Shown: positions 63,501 through 64,000 of the stretch, piece after piece
Layout: each line of letters begins with the position of its first letter
How positions within the stretch are numbered: position 1 is the first letter of the stretch
Assembly: GCA_964394145.1 (NCBI GenBank)
Contig: CAYMVL010000033.1
Location: 1 to 64,000, forward strand
Length of the DNA: 64,000 nt
From: JAFGBN01 sp964394145
Lineage (GTDB): Bacteria; Chloroflexota; Dehalococcoidia; GIF9; AB-539-J10
Direction: 5' to 3'
Notes under the pieces: model-generated
What the model was told of the DNA's origin: nothing
Database searches by the model: none
What the model saw: the letters and a program-made list of their open reading frames with translations, nothing else
Program-made: the position numbers and the translations under genes

Positions 63501-64000
63501 CTCAGGATACTCAAGAACGGATAAAAGCAGCAATAAAGGAACACAATCTTAACCGGGTAGTGGTGGCTGCCTGTACTCCCATAACCCATGAGCCTTTGTT
63601 CCGAGAGACGATAAGAGAGGCAGGTCTTAATCCGTTTCTGTTTGAGATGGCCAGTATCCGTGAACACTGTTCATGGGTTCATATGGACGAGCCTATTAAA
63701 GCAACACAGAAGGCCAAAGACCTTGTTCGGGCCGCAATTGCGCGAGCAGCCTTGCTTCAGCCTTTACACAAAGTAAGCCTCGGACTGAGTCATGACGCGC
63801 TCGTGGTCGGTGGAGGGATAGCGGGGATGACTGCAGCCCTTAACCTGGCTGAGCAAGGGTTCAAGGTATGCCTTGTGGAACAGGAGAAAGAGCTTGGAGG
63901 GTGGGTGAGGAAAGTACATATTCCTCTGGGTGAAACAAGCCCGCAAGATTATTTGCGCTCCCTGATAAAGAGAGTTGAGGGCAATGAACTTGTTGAAGTT
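60581..64000 (+). CDS. hdrA: HdrA-like flavoprotein with inserted GltD unit and second HdrA, cut by window edge
   Basis: At least 1140 residues, still open at the edge. Order: an FAD-binding start GGGIGG at 17-22, HdrA-type Cys pair CSMC at 61-64, ferredoxin site CTACNLCAEGC at 113-123; then a complete glutamate-synthase-small-subunit unit with Cys at 163, 167, 171 and 206-218, FAD loop GSGPAG near 261 and NAD(P)H loop GGGNVA near 391 followed by YRRSR; then HdrA resumes with CIGCGECEQRC at 637-647, AWIQCVGSRDE, and the fold end near 900. A second HdrA begins with ICHCGINIG at 937 and has its own FAD loop GGGIAG near 1077. Likely the flavin hub that takes electrons from NAD(P)H and feeds HdrBC and MetVF, perhaps with bifurcation to ferredoxin. 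Confidence 0.93.
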   Translation, partial: MDTKSGTKKTGAVLVLGGGIGGIQASLDLAESGYKVYLVEEAPAIGGVMAQLDKTLPTNDCSMCILSPKLVECGRHFNIELLTYSELLDVEGEAGSFTATVKKKARFVDVTRCTACNLCAEGCPVVMNNDFEEGLGQRKAIYNLYQQAVPNAYVIDKREERPCNAACKDACPIHMNVPGYIALIKQGMFIEAYDLIRKTNPLPGVCGRVCYAPCEDACNRGEMDAPLAIRELKRFVADQIDIESVATPQVSKNGKRVAIIGSGPAGLSAAHDLALEGYDVLIFEALPEPGGMLRYGIPEYRLPKHILGQEIAYIERLGVEIRSGVKVGDDIGLEELRSSYDAVFISVGAQESLKLGIPGENTPGVIHGIDFLRNINMGQGISLGKRVVVVGGGNVAIDVSRVARRLGVEVSIMYRRSRSEMPATSEEVESAEQEGVKIDFLVSPVRIIAENGRVSKIECIRMELGAPDESGRRRPVAIEGSEFTISVDSIIPALGQASNVEFGKKAGLDIDRNGVISVDKSTFATNIEGIFAGGDVVTGPAMVIDAIAAGKKAACSIDEYIRGEPLTSKEDEKAPEKLSEEQLSAAKQRFASQSRVKAKELEASLRIGGFLEVETGYSIAEAQAEAGRCLASQIEGCIGCGECEQRCGAKAINYDMRDEIVNLEVGSVILAPGLDEFDPSPLLKYGYGKYPNVVTSIQFERIMNASGPYQGEIIRPSDKKAPRKIAWIQCVGSRDESIGAGYCSSVCCAYAIKQAIIAKEHAGQQLDTAIFFMDMRLHGKGYENYYNRAKEEHEVKFIRSRVYGIQEIDGTGNLSLRFAEEDGKLNEEEFDLVVLSVGFRPSRKGADLAQRLGIQLNKYGFCQTGEFTPVETSRPGIFVCGAFQGPKDIPETVMQASAAAANSSALLASGRNTLTVSKEYPPEKDVTGQPARVGAFICHCGINIGAHVDVPSVVEYVRTLPNVAYAEHNVYTCSQDTQERIKAAIKEHNLNRVVVAACTPITHEPLFRETIREAGLNPFLFEMASIREHCSWVHMDEPIKATQKAKDLVRAAIARAALLQPLHKVSLGLSHDALVVGGGIAGMTAALNLAEQGFKVCLVEQEKELGGWVRKVHIPLGETSPQDYLRSLIKRVEGNELVEV

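Noticed and set aside
1..64000. tRNA, rRNA or CRISPR loci
   Set aside because: None recognised by eye: no repeat-spacer pattern and no clear cloverleaf. A covariance-model scan would be needed to exclude tRNAs fully.

Overview
The window reads as chromosome of a strictly anaerobic bacterium with a Wood-Ljungdahl (reductive acetyl-CoA) pathway, most likely a Chloroflexota of the Dehalococcoidia type from sediment or groundwater. That placement is inference: it rests on the mix of bacterial housekeeping genes with a mixed archaeal-type/bacterial CODH/acetyl-CoA synthase set, HdrABC-MetVF genes, FAD-dependent ThyX, dimeric GlyRS and many GTG/TTG starts. No rRNA, tRNA, CRISPR array, prophage or intact insertion sequence was seen.

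Region 1 (1-19350) is ordinary core metabolism in short runs on both strands: acpS, glnA, pdxT, nadE (minus); hisF, gdhA, a small coiled-coil protein, a polyprenyl diphosphate synthase, tpiA, miaA, hflX and a lipoprotein (plus); a YggS-type PLP protein (minus); exonuclease III and a HAD phosphatase (plus); a radical SAM protein and uvrA (minus).

Region 2 (19351-38390) is patchier. It holds decayed IS256-type and IS481-type transposase remnants, thyX, glyS, an acyl-CoA dehydrogenase, an adenine deaminase/hypoxanthine phosphoribosyltransferase salvage pair, a secreted transglutaminase-like protein with a DUF350-like membrane protein, a PaaK/CapK-like adenylating enzyme with a YkoP-like protein, a cyclophilin lipoprotein, trpS, an Lrp regulator with an aminotransferase, and gatC-plsY-gatA. 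Two gaps contain what look like degraded coding fragments.

Region 3 (38393 to the right edge) is the main feature: more than 25 kb of genes all on the plus strand, with gaps of at most about 100 nt and several ATGA-type overlaps. Order: a 33-residue membrane peptide, cooC, fhs (formate-THF ligase), a NuoG/HoxU-like Fe-S protein, acsE, acsD, cdhA, cdhB, cdhC, acsC, nuoE-like, nuoF-like, a second cooC-like gene, two unannotated small genes (one a zinc ribbon), a third cooC-like gene, metV, metF, a cyclic-nucleotide-domain histidine kinase, a second metF, two response regulators, two hdrC-like genes, hdrB, and a very long hdrA-like gene with a GltD (NAD(P)H oxidoreductase) unit inserted that runs off the window. 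Together these encode formate activation, methylene-THF reduction, methyl transfer to the corrinoid protein, CO2 reduction to CO, acetyl-CoA synthesis, nickel/ATP-dependent maturation, and an NAD(P)H- and possibly ferredoxin-coupled electron supply. Formate dehydrogenase and the FolD/FchA steps are not in the window.

The points most worth a second look are the HdrA-GltD-HdrA fusion, a Ser in place of one expected A-cluster Cys in CdhC, the two GRGG-type CooC paralogues flanking two small genes, and the two-component signalling genes placed between and after the two metF copies.
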